Of a stretch of 64,000 nt of DNA, positions 10,498 through 24,300 are shown piece after piece. The translations under genes and the position numbers were made by a program. Under the pieces are notes generated by a model. That model was not told where the DNA came from and did not search any database. It saw only the letters and a list, made by a program, of their open reading frames with translations. The stretch covers positions 34,296,997 through 34,360,996 of the forward strand of contig OY979717.1 in the NCBI GenBank assembly GCA_963855995.1, in the 5' to 3' direction. The DNA comes from Muricea muricata. Lineage: Eukaryota > Cnidaria > Anthozoa > Malacalcyonacea > Plexauridae. Every line of letters begins with the position of its first letter. Positions within the stretch are counted from its first letter, which is position 1.

Positions 10498-13400
10498 CTA
10501 AATTACCACAAAAAGAACATTAAAATGAGACTCAACATACCAATTATGCACAGTGGGCATTCACACAAGTATAGCTCAAGTGCACATGCAGTCATTAGGG
10601 ATTTAACATAATTGCAAAACATAGTACAGTTTAAGACAAAATCGAATATATTATATAAGAACTTGCACAGCTGTTGGCTAAATTAATCAGGACGTACATG
10701 TTATAAAGGCTATCAAATATTAACATTTTCACTTTGTGACGTATTCTGTGCTCTTCTACTCGAGGAAACAGCTGGAATTGTGCGCAATTAAGAGCTCGTT
10801 GCATAAGGAGAATATCAAACATGGCGGATTTCGAAGTAACCTTCAGCAAAAAGCGGAGACATGATTCGTGACCGAGTACGTATTCTACAGCATCTCTATT
10901 ATTTCCATGAAAAAAGTGTATTCAAAAACGTGTATGAAGCTTGTATTCAAATTGTTGCTAGACCGTTAATGTCTTGTTGCATTGGAAAATCTATAAAAGA
11001 GGTGGCCACTTACTTTGTTTAAGGAGTTGTCCACAGGGTAAACAGGCATATATCCCTGCATGCGAACATTGTGTATGCTGCCGGGTTCGATCAAGGGGAC
11101 GTACGGATATTGTCTGGGAATTGACTGACTGTTGTACTGCTGAGGACTGCCATTCATCTGGCCTTGTTTCGCCTGATGCATTGCGTGCTGCTCCGAACCG
11201 TTGTAACCCGATAGCTTGAAGAATGCCAGTTGGGAATTTTGATGTGCAAAGTGCTGGTTGAACTGCTGGTTGCCTTGTTGGAGCTACGGAAAACAAAAAT
11301 AGACGATAAAATCTGATGCACAGAATGTATTACGAATGAATGAAGACTTTGTTTAAACACATTAACATATTAACATTTATACAATAACCAGAGTTCATTT
11401 TTCATTTTCATTGGTCGAGAGCTGTGTGTTATTATAGTACACACGCACAGTTGACGTCATCTCATGGCGTGATGTACTTGACCAAAATGTCTTCGCGGTT
11501 TTTTTTTTACTCGTTTAGTTAAGCTTTTTTGTTGTCTAAAACAAATAGATTCATTTTTTATTATTCTGTGCTGTAATAGATCACAAAGGACGTCATTACG
11601 TGCGAAGAACAAAAAGTCACGGCTTCACACAACGTCGTCTGGTTCCGTACTTTTTTGTTCTTCGCACGCCATGACACCTTCTGTGATCTATTACGGAACG
11701 AACGCATGCAAAAGTGAAATTATTTGTTAACTCGATAGTCTAAATCAATGACACATTGTGCTTCTTTTGCCACAACCTCGTACCCAGGCTCTCTTCTTCA
11801 CGCTCCTCGCTAGTTGAAGAGACCCTGGTGAATACTAGTTACGTGCCTCCCAGATTTTGGGAGCCACTCGGATATCCATAACCAGTGGGGGGGGGGAGGA
11901 TTCGTACGTTATTCGGGTAAATGTAACTCGTGTTACCCTTTTCATCAACCCACCGGGGGGGGGGGAGCGGGGGGGGAGGATTCGTACGTTATTCGGGTAA
12001 ATGTAACTCGTGTTACCCTTTCCATCAAATGTAAATGATGAAAATGACGTACATAATAAGAACTACCCACCATTTCTCGCAGGGGTCATACTACAGGCTC
12101 CAAAAATCTGGGAGCCACGTGACCAGCATTCACCAGGGTCTCTTCCTTCAGCGAGGAGCGTAGACAAGAGAGCCTGGGCACGAGGATGCTTTTGCTACGT
12201 GAGAATGTTTTATAGCGCACATGTAAAGCTTATTTTAGGTCATTGAATGGCTCTAAGGATTGTTTTCATAATTGGATAAGTTTTATTTCTCTACCGTTCG
12301 TATGTCCAGAGACATTGTTGTCATGGATAAGGTGTGGTGTTTATGCAAATGAACTTATTATTAAAGTGCATATGGCATAATCACCATTCTTTTTCCAAAA
12401 ACCCGCCATAACAACACGATTCGAATGCTGTATTCCATACTTCGAACGGATAAAAACTTCCAGAGATATTTGGCTTCAAACACGCCAAAAATTGGGTTTT
12501 TGAAATTATGGCCGTGAGAAAAGAGGCTGGGTCGAATGAGCTCTGTGACGTCATACCGGGAACACGTCTCAATACTGCATATAAAAACAATACAAAAATA
12601 TAGTCATATGCGAAGCAAAAAATAGCCAAAAATAATTACTTTTGGGGATATTTGTTTGTATATGAACTTGTACATTCAAGGCGACTGAAAACTCATCATT
12701 GTATCTTGGAGACTGAAGGAAACAGCTGAAATTTAGAGAATTGAGTCAAATGCAACGTTGGCATTGAGTCAGGCGTCATGTGTCACATAACGCGTGTTTA
12801 GAAAGGAATTCTTCGCTTTGAAGTTGTAAAAGCACCGGACAAGGTGATATACAGGCATGAATACATAGAACACAAGGATATTGAATCGCTAGCTGAGTAG
12901 ACGCGTGAAAAAGTCGCAAGCACTCGTGTCTTCTTCGTTGATGTAGTTACTGTAAAGACCATAAATCCATACTTCTTATGTTGTTTGCAGTATTTGTGCA
13001 CGCATCATCTTGCCCATATAAATCTAGACGCAAAGCTTTATCAAATTGCCACATTGGATGCTGAATACTTGTTATTTTTATGTATGTTATACTTTATTAT
13101 TATGACTGCGTGAGGTATAGAAAGAAATTAAAAAGTATACAGTAGGGCCATATTAGGCTTCTACGGCCACCTTATTTACGAATACAGTAAAAAACTTAAA
13201 CCTAAAGGTAAAAAACATTGAGAAACACTACAGTTTAGATTAAGCAGCTGCACACACTGTAAGCCCAAATAACATAAAGTATTCAGCAAACTAAGTTCAG
13301 ACTGCTGGCTCGCATGGCGACCATATAAAAGCTTATTAACAGAATTTTCTAGTGAAAAAGTTTGGTTTAGTTGATCTGGGTTGATTGATATAAATAGTGG

Positions 13401-16400
13401 GAGATTAAAGATATTGACTTTTGGAACATTCCCTCAATGCGAGGTAAGCATGAAAATGCTAACGTTATTGTAAATGACTGGATAAATAATACAAATTAGC
13501 TACTGATATTTTAGAAAACCGTCGTCGACATTAAATACATTTTTTTTACGAAGATAAGTGTCGTGTATGTGTCGAGTCGCGTATGCCCTGTTGAGGGAAA
13601 GAATTGAAGTTATACACACAATGATGCATGTGATACAGGAAAATAAAAAGCTCATCTAAATGCTGACATTTACTCTACTCTCAAAATTTGCTATATGTAG
13701 ACAGAGATACATTGATAAATAATATATCCATGTATAAAACACATAAAGATTCATTGTTGCAAGCTTTCGAATTTAATTTACCCATCGAAGGCTGCAGACT
13801 GCATGCCAGTCAAAAGCTTGTGAGAAATAAATATTTCAACCAAACAACGTCTACACGATTAGCAGAAGTATATATCCCAAATATTCGTGGTCATTAACAT
13901 AAGCACAGCACGAACATTTAACTCTTCATGCGCCTACCCAGCTAGCGATTTAATATCCTTGTGTTCTGTGTATTCATGCCTGTATATCACCTTGTCCAAT
14001 GTGCTTTTACAGCTTCAAAGCGAAGAATTCCTTTGTAAACAGACGCGTTATGTGACACATGACGCCTAACTAATGCTAACGTTGCATTTGACTCAAATCT
14101 CTCAATTTGAGCTATTTCCTTCAGTTTCCAAGGTACAATGATGGGTTTTCAGTCGACTTGAATGTACAAGTTTATATACAAACAAATATCACCCAAAAGT
14201 AATTATTTTTGGCTATTTTTCGCCTCGAACATGACTATATTTTTGTATTGTTTTTATATGCGGTATTGAGACGTGTTCCCGGTATGAAGTCACAGAGCTA
14301 ATTCGACCCAGCCTCTTTTCTCCCGGCCATGATTTCAAAAGCTCAACTTTAAACCCAAATATCTCTGGAAGTATTTATCTGTTCGAAGAATGGTATATTT
14401 CATTCGAATCGTCTCGTCACGGTGAATTTTTGGGGAAAAAATGGTGATTATGACATATGCACCTTAAGTTCAAACGGGAAACATGCTCTCTATGTTCAGG
14501 CAAACTTTGAAGAAACTCTTTTCGAAATACAGAGTACATAAACATTTCATGTTAGAAAGATGGAACTGTGGAAACTTTATATCCGGAAAGTTGTGAATCC
14601 GCTAAAAACGTTCACTATAAGCACTTTCTGTAAAGAATTCGAGTGAATTTGCTCCCTTCAGCGAAAATAACAGCATAAGATTGGTAGCACGACGGTTGTG
14701 CTACATGTATTGACACTCACACTGAGGGCGTGCTGGTGCAAATGCCATAGTCCAAAGAAGAAAAGCAAAGAATCCGAATCCGGAAACTTTTGCCCGGGTT
14801 TAAACGGGATCTTAAACGTTACATCCAATAAAAAGTGAAAACGTACCGGTAACAAGTGGGACGGTTGAAACGAGACTGCTTGTCGGTTTAGTTGCTGCTG
14901 TTTCAACTGTGCATGCGGTTGTGGTAGCATTTTCTGGTGTCCTTGTGGAAACAACTGTTCTTGCGACTTCGCCTTCTTTCCGCCGCCAGCTTGCGGAGAT
15001 TTTCGACTTTTTGGCGACTGTCTGCTGGGCGGGCGGTCTGCTGCGATGTTAGCGATTGAGACAGCTGACAATTTTCCTTCTGTTGTGGCTTTGCTCGTTC
15101 TCGACGGACTTGCTGTCGCCTCGCGCAATCGCTCGTCAATGTGCGGCGGCGTGTCCATTTTCACAGGACTTTTCTTCCCGGGTATCTGTTGGGAACTCTC
15201 CCTTGTTGTTTGTGAGACATCCGGTTGACTTCTCTGTCGTTGTTGTTCTTTCTTGGTCGCCACTTGTTCTTTAGATTGTGACTGACTCTTCGATTCCTGT
15301 TGTTTTGCATTCGCTTCCTGCCTATCGGCGATATCAGAAGAGCCGTTCTCCGGCGATTTACCTGGATTATTTTTCGAGTTCTCGAGAACGTTCAGTGGCG
15401 AAGAGATATCGGCTCTTTTTACGTCTTGGTGCAAGGAGGGAGAACTTGCTACAGTCACAGGCAGGTTTGATGGTTTCGATAAGCGGGAATTTACCAACAG
15501 CAAATGATCACGACGTTTGGCCAGCTCGGCAAAACGTGCTTCCAGTTGGACGTTTTCGTGTTTCAGTTGATGAAGGCAAGACAAAAGCGAAGCAACTATG
15601 AGAAAGAAAGAAGGTAGCATTGAAATAGCACCAGGTAAAAGTTTGGAATGTTTTCATTTTTAATAATTTACACTATTGGTTTGATTTGTCTGTAAATAGT
15701 GTTTCAATTCAAAGAGTTCAAAATATGGAAATTTAAACAACGTTTACATATGTTGATCCTTTCTTTTATATGAGCAGAAACGATGCGCAGAAGGGACTGT
15801 TTTGGGGTAAATACCAACCTAAAATGATCAGGATTTGTGTTTGGACTTTTAAAAGAAAAGTTATAATTGTTCATGACTCGTTCTTTAGAAAACCAATTTC
15901 TATAGTTTATTGTTTTCATTGTTATAGCCAACCACTCACAAAACTTGGTAGCATAGGTTGGTGGCGATCCAATTTTTGTTGTTTTAACTGATTTACGGTG
16001 TAATTAATGATCTGTATATTCGAAAAACTTTGGTGTTTATTCACTGTCAAATCAATCAATTTTTGAAGAAATAATGATAATTTGAACTTTGTATGTAGAG
16101 ATCAAACTGTTGGCCTAGCTTAATACGCCACTAGCTGTTAGTGCACGACTACATAAAAATTAGCTACAACTGTTTCTCGTCTACTTGCATAGCCCATATA
16201 CAGTGCTACACTCTTCACTCTTGCAGAGAAATGCAGAAATTACTGTGCATTTTTCCAATATGAAAGTAACAAACGAGCATGCAAACAACACCATAATTTA
16301 GAATAGTTCCACGGTAAACCAGATTTAAAGTCACAGTTAGATTTTGTAGAATGCATAAAGAGACTTCTGTACTTTAGAACGGCGATAATATTGCTGACTC

Positions 16401-19400
16401 AGGTTGAGCGTTAAGTGAAAGTGTTAGTGAGCGTTGCAACGTCGTTTTTAGGTGTTAGAACGTTTCTAGGTGGAAAAACAGACTTTTTGTAAACGGTTTT
16501 CTGTTCACCTCTCGTGCTTTGTGAATTTTGGTCAGTAGAGTTTAGTTCGACTCGAATTACTGAGTCAGTTTTCTGTCTCAGGTAATATCTGCATGTCTCG
16601 CTGTTGAGCCCTAAACACTATAAAGTCTATAGTAAAGCACGAGTTTACGAAAAAATGAGACTAAAAATGACTAAAATTGATAAAGAATGAGACATGAGTA
16701 CAATGTAACCCTGGCTTTGGTAAATATTTTACCGCTGACCGAAACTATACAAATAGCTCGCCGACACAAAATGGTTGTTCATGTGTAGCAAGGAATAACT
16801 AAAATTGGTTAATAATTAAAGTCTTAATGTATGTTACCTACGAGTAATTTTCTACCTGGAAAAAGGGTCAAAACAAAAGAGAGAACGGTGAAAGAAAATT
16901 CAGGAACCAAAGAATATCCAGCTACATTCAATTCATACGACAAACGTGCGTTCTCCGTTTTATTATTTTTACCATGTTTTAATTTTCAGCAGCTTAATGA
17001 AACGGTTTTAATTATTTTTTTTAAATTAGTTACTGAGAGGTGTGTACGTTAGTCTGACATGTAAATACGATAAAACGACGTAGTAAGAAAAAAGTAAGAA
17101 ATAAATAGTTTATCACTAAAAGTCACATTATACATGCCCCGAATAAAACACCTGCAATTAGTAGAGGTAAAAGCTTGGTTTCGAGTGCACGAGTAGGTTT
17201 TCCAAAGACGCCAAAATTGCACGAGTCATTGAAAAACTCACAAGAGGAAGTTATTTCCAAATTGCACGAGAAACCATGCTATTACTTGTTAATGATATAA
17301 AAGGAAATGTTCGAGACAAGAATACACGCAATGCAACTGTACTCACATCGCGACCCCTCCCCTTCACTTCGTGATAAATATTCGTGAAGTATAGTCGGTA
17401 GTAGTGATATATTTCATGTTAAAAAACCAGGCAAATTCGACCGCAATTGCTCTCAAATTTCACTCGTCATGTTCGTTTGTTTTATTAAGAAAATTTGCAC
17501 CACCGTTTTCATACGTCAAATTTGATTGCTTCTCCTGTTGTTACAGATATTTGCACTGTTGTACAGAATGCACTCCTGTTTGGGACTGCACTGAAATTGA
17601 CCAATCACAGTCGAGATACCTTTCCTTGTATATTATTATGCGTGTAAAATGCAACGTTTAAAAAATTGAAGACTAAAATCGATAGATTACTATTATTGGG
17701 AATATAGTCGAATCGAATAGGACTCAGCAGATCGAATAGGCGACAAATACTACAATACAATGATCTAAATGTCGCATTGTCTATGTGCCAAATTACTGTA
17801 AATGCGTACATTAATAACTCACATTGAAGCCATATATTGCCTATTTCGAATATTCGAATTTTATTAAATTCAGCATCATGTTAATTTGAGACGGCCCGAG
17901 CACGTATATATAACTTCGCGCATGCAAAACGCGGCATTCAGGCCAGGTTTAAAGGAGATACTTCAAGTTAAAATGTCGAAAATAAATAGCAGCAGCTCGA
18001 AGTTATGCCAAAGCTGTATAATTTTTAATGCTGAATATGCTATGGTACACGATATCCCGACGCGGATGCATTACATAATTTACGTTATCGGCACAGCATG
18101 TAATATCTTGTTGATCGTGCTGGCTGTAGTTCTAAATGCAACGTCAATTATCGAGAAATAAAAATTGTACTTTCGTTTTACCACATGAAATGCTGACGTC
18201 CTCCGTAGGTGCTATGTCCTTCGCAACCGTACTTGCCCTAAACAGCAAACGATTCCTAGACATTGCACATTTCATCTTCCACCGTAGTAAAGTCACAAAA
18301 CTCAGAATGCTGGCTATAGTGGCAGTATTATGGGTGATATCTGGGTCGGCAGCGTTAGCTATCCAATCCTTGGTGCGCAAGTTGCACATCCGTTGGCAAG
18401 TTGCTTAATTTGTGCTCACATTATAATCACGGTCTACATGTACACGAACATATTCGTTACAGTTAAAAGAATGGCGGGTAATCATTTTTACGCCAATGAG
18501 GAAAAGCCTCAGAATATACGAATGATCAAGTAATGCACAACAGTAGTTGCTGGCACTATAACATGTTACTTGCCATTTGCAGTAATATGCTCGCTAAAAG
18601 AAAGGACTTTTGGACATATGTTTAGACTTGTGTGGTGTAAGACATTTGCTCTTAAGCCCGTTTTCCACTTGGCGAATTTGTTCGCGCGCACAGAAAAAAA
18701 AGTAGGAACGGTTCCTACTTGTTCGCGGCGAATTTTTTCGCCAACCAATTTTAACCAATCACGTTGCCGAATTCTTGTTTTCGCTTCGCGTCGCGCGAAC
18801 AAATTCGCCAAGTGGAAAACGGGCTTTACGCTGGCGTCGCTTGATCCGCTCGTGTTTTTCTGGTACAATCAAATTTTTGAGGAACGAGGCTAACTTATTG
18901 CTCAAAAGCAAATCTTAAGGAGCGAAGCTGAAGTATTTGAAGTGACCTGCAGCGCAACAGAATGTGTACTGGAACATTTTGCTGCATGCTATAAAATGGC
19001 TAGATCTTCTTTCTTTTTGCCAATGCAGATTTTGGACAAAATAGTATAAAAACAAGTCTATGTTTATGTTTGTCTCCCAAACGGCTCTGCTTAAAATTCG
19101 AGTCAATCGTCAGCGAAAAATATCCCTTGTTGATTTATTTCGTAAACAAAACGGGAAAATTTGGATTCGTTTCTTTTCCGAAAGATCTGTTCCTGCCTAA
19201 ATGCCACGCAGCGCTGGTCGCTTTATTGCTACTACCATTTGCAATCAAATATTCAGCGTGCAAATACTTTCACGATATTTACGTTTCGTGACTTACGTTA
19301 CGTGCATATTTTGCATACATTGCATGTCATGGACACATACCGGGACATTTACTCTTATGGAAATAAGTGATCTGACTCTTCAATGCAAGCATTCCTGATA

Positions 19401-21052
19401 ATTTCGTATTCTGGTGAAAACACCGAGGTGTACTATAACTCTACACCCATCTCTTGCAAATAGTTCTCCAGAACTTCACCGCTTTCGCAGTAAAAATTAA
19501 ATTGTTTATCACCAGAACATCACCAAAGGCAGCGTGAGAATGCAAGATATGTTTCAAAAAAAGACGCAGGTTGAGACTGTAAATTTTTTACTTCATTTCC
19601 AAGTCATCGTCAGACAAAATGAAATACAATACTTTACAACGTAGATATATTGTATTTCATTCTGTCTGATGATGACTATGAAATAAAGTCGAAAATTTCC
19701 AGTTTAAACCTGCGTCTTGTTTTGAAGCATATTTTGCATTCTTGAGATGTCTTTTTTTGGAATTTACTTTTTACATTTCGGATATCTAGAACATGGGTAA
19801 TCCATGAAATTTGTGCATACAAGTTGCCATACCCAAACCGTTGTGACGCGACATTTCTTGCAGATATATACATGTATTTCCCGGATTGCAATCATGACTT
19901 TAGTGCACGCGAAATCGACATGTCACCTTGAATCTTTTCTATCTCTTCTACAGTTGAATGATACTTGATTTGTTTTCCACAATTCGAAAAGCTGGAGATC
20001 CCACGAGTCAAGTTTGCTGCGTTGATCGCTTCCAGCCTTTTCACCTTCTAATGTCTATGTAGCACAATATTGCATCCATACTCTTTTAACGGTGGTTGAT
20101 GATACCCTTACCGCGCGAGAGAAAGAAGTATGCGAACCAACAGGAACTCTTTACGTAGCTCCGGTTGAACAATCCGATTTAATAAATAGTTCTAGGTCAC
20201 GCGACACGAACACGTTGTTGTTTTTTTGGGGGAGTTTTACGAAGGCGGATTTGCTGGGATTAAAGACAATATTGCATGTTAATAAAATAAAGGAGAACAC
20301 AGCCAACCAGAAATAAACGCTGCTGACCAGAGCTAAACGCTGCTGACCTGTGAAAATGTGAAAGTGACCCTTGTTGATTTCGCCTTTAATGACATTGATT
20401 GTTTATGTAAATTGTATGTGTAATATCTTTTCTATAATTCCTATTTAGATTGAATAAAACACTTACTATACGATTTGGGAGATTTTAATTTGGATCTGAG
20501 ATAACAGGAACGAAGCATTTTGCTTTATTCGCGACATGACGGTAAAGTTTATTTGCATTTTGTAATAAAAACATTAAAATATATAAACATTTCTTAATAA
20601 CATTGTTAACAGATTCCATTCAAAAGAGTATTTTCCACTCCCACAACGTGACGTCTTTACTAAAAAATAGGTACGCACAATGCGTACATGCGTCTACGTT
20701 ACGTTATAGTGTACTGGCAAAGAGTAGAGACTACAAAGAGGGTCCACTTCATTCAAAAAAGCGTAAGGTGCTGTCGTCATGATACGTCATGGGCGCCATG
20801 TTCCTAGCCAGTGCCCTAAACAGAAGCATTTCCCCCCGGTATTATAACCAATTTTCAATATTTCCGGGGGGGGACGAGCATGCAGAGGAAGTCACCCCCT
20901 TTAGGGCACTGGCTAGGAACATGGCGCCCATGACGTATCATGACGACAACACCTTACGCTTTTTTGAATGAAGTGGACCCTCTTTGTAGTCTCTACTCTT
21001 TGGTATTGGTAGGAAGGCGAAGAATCAGTGACAATGACAAAAAACAATATTC

Positions 21053-21083
<31 letters not shown>

Positions 21084-21280
21084 TATAATTGTGCAAAATA
21101 CCTCAAAAACTTACCACTACAGTCTGTTTCATCCAAAGGGAATCTCTACCACCTGAAGATTCCCTTTGGATGAAACAGACTGTAGTGGTAAGTTTTTGAG
21201 GTATTTTGCACAATTATACATTTCGCTCTGTCTACATGTCATTGAGCACTCTTTTGTATTTCGCTAACCAAAACTAGCAC

Positions 21281-21354
<74 letters not shown>

Positions 21355-24300
21355 TAATTTAAACAAAACAATAAAAAATACAATTATTCAAAAACAGTGA
21401 ATGGTCACGATACTACGACAGTACTTTCCAATTTTAAAAAGAAAAAGTTTAAAAATTACAAATAAAGATAACATTTATAGATATTGAAGATGAATAAAAT
21501 AATAAGCGACTGTTCTTATGACTATATTTTGAGATTTGCTATGTATCTGTGTTGGTAAATTGCAGACACCAGTGATATAACTTATATTCACTAACTGATC
21601 GTCTGTAGCGGTCAATTTATATAATATATGATTTTTCACTTTCTAGTCTGCAGGCTCATTTATAATTTTTTAAGCAGTGTTATTTATTTTGAATTAAGGA
21701 TCCCACATCATCAAAATCCTTTCTTGATTTATCAGTGGGATCAAAAATTGTTAATTATATTTACTCCATATATACCACCATTAAAACCCGTTATGGTACA
21801 TTGTGTTGCATGCTATGTACTAGATTTCTGTTATACTTCAACCATCAGTACCAACACCAAGATGTTTGTTTGAGTGTCATTTTGTATTGATTATCAAATG
21901 CCACACTATTCCATAACATATACTGTAAATATTTCAAATGGAATATGTCCATCCATGTATATGTTGATTTTTGATTGTTTGGCATTGTATGGGAAATGTC
22001 TGTGCTAAATGTTCCACATTTACAATGTTGGTACATATATGGTCAATAAGTGTATAGTCATCAGTTGTAGGATTGTCAATTAATTGTCTATAGCCATGGT
22101 CTCTGACCATGGCATTATAAAGTGATTGCCTTTCCACTTATTGTCACCCTTGTTTGTATAAAATGCTCCGTAAAATTTGCCATTCTAAAACAAATATCTA
22201 TATTCTATCATCAAAAACGAACGTTAAGAACTCATGAGAGCATACCTTTGTAAAATCCCAGAAAGAAAGCCAAGAAACACTTTACAAACCACCCAATATT
22301 ATTCAGCACATTCAAAGAACTGCCTTCGAACGAACAAAGCACGCCGCATTGTATTTGCAGCGCTACCATAAACTCCATAAGTCATGAGTTATATTGTCAC
22401 AAATTCGGAGCATTGTCGGTAAAATTAAAATACTTTTTAAGTGTTAGCGTTTATTTTGTATACTCGTGACGTCAAAATACGTCATATTCGTTTACCAAAC
22501 ACGGCTAGTCATTAGCCAGCCAGCCAGTCCCCCAGATTTTTTTAGCCCACAAAGCTCTACGTTGCTATGCAACGTAGACGCAAGAAACGTAACGTTTTGA
22601 AACGTAAATATCGTAAAAAAATTTGCACGTTCGACACTCCATTGCAAATGGTAGTATGAAACAATTGATATCCGCTGTACATTTAATGTTACAGACTCGT
22701 CAACTGCAACTGTAAAAAAGCTTGTAGTCTATCATAATTATATACTTGTGTGTGCGTTTAGCAGTATATGATCAAATTACACTAGTAGTTTAGCAGTATA
22801 CGATTAAATTAGACTAGTAGTATAGCAGTATACGATTAAATTAGACTAGTAGTATAGCAGTATACGATTAAATTAGACTAGTAGTATAGCAGTATAGCAG
22901 TATATGATTAAATTAGACTACAAGTATAGCAGTATACGATTAAATTAGACTAGTAGTATAGCAGTATACGATTAAATTAGACTAGTAGTATAGCAGTATA
23001 CGATTAAATTAGACTAGTAGTATAGCAGTATAGCAGTATATGATTAAATTAGACTACAAGTATAGCAGTATACGATTAAATTAGACTAGTAGTATAGCAG
23101 TATACGATTAAATTAGACTAGTAGTATAGCAGTATACGATTAAATTAGACTAGTAGTAAAGCAGTATATGATTAAATTAGACTAGTAGTAAAGCAGTATA
23201 TGATTAAATTAGACTAGTAGTATAGCAGTATATGGTTAAATTAGACTAGTAGTATAGCAGGATATGGACTGGTAGTATAGCAGGATATGGACCGGTAGTA
23301 TAGCAGGATATGGACCGGTAGTATAGCAGGATATGGACCGGTAGTATAGCAGGATATGGACCGGTAGTATAGCAGGATATGGACCGGTAGTATAGCAGGA
23401 TATGGACCGGTAGTATAGCAGGATATGGACCGGTAGTATAGCAGGATATGGACCGGTAGTATAGCAGGATATGGACCGGTAGTATAGCAGGATATGGACC
23501 GGTAGTATAGCAGGATATGAACGAGTAGTATAGCAGGATATGAACGAGTAGTATAGCAGGATATGAACGAGTAGTATAGCAGGATATGAACGAGTAGTAT
23601 AGCAGGATATGAACGAGTAGTATAGCAGGATATGAACGAGTAGTATAGCAGGATATGAACGAGTAGTATAGCAGGATATGAACGAGTAGTATAGCAGGAT
23701 ATGAACGAGTAGTATAGCAGGATATGAACGAGTAGTATAGCAGGATATGAACGAGTAGTATAGCAGGATATGAACGAGTAGTATAGCAGGATATGAACGA
23801 GTAGTATAGCAGGATATGAACGAGTAGTATAGCAGGATATGAACGAGTAGTATAGCAGGATATGAACGAGTAGTATAGCAGGATATGAACTAATAGTATA
23901 GCAGGGTATGAACTAGTAGTATAGCAGGGTATGAACTAGTAGTATAGCAGGATATGAACTAGTAGTATAGCAGGATATGAACTAGTAGTATAGCAGGATA
24001 TGAACTAGTAGTATAGCAGGATATGAACTAGTAGTATAGCAGGATATGAACTAGTAGTATAGCAGGATATGAACTAGTAGTATAGCAGGATATGAACTAG
24101 TAGTATAGCAGGATATGAACTAGTAGTATAGCAGGATATGAACAAGTAGTATAGCAGGATATGACTAAACTATACTCACCATCTAAGTATCCAGGTTGAT
24201 GACTAAGAAATTCAACGCCTTGCTTCCACTGGAATTCAAGAAAATCGTCCAGTTTCGTAGGGATATCACTAAAATAACAACCGTAAGTCCTCAATGAATC

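Noticed and set aside
15046-15601. Plus-strand open frames opposite AF10 exon 9
   Set aside because: Shadows of the minus-strand exon, whose leucine-zipper reading is convincing.
20092-20316. 74-codon plus-strand frame
   Set aside because: No recognisable motif, splice context or repeat; likely chance.
22760-24166. Direct repeats resembling a CRISPR array
   Set aside because: Units are head-to-tail with no unique spacers, in an animal intron. It is a minisatellite.
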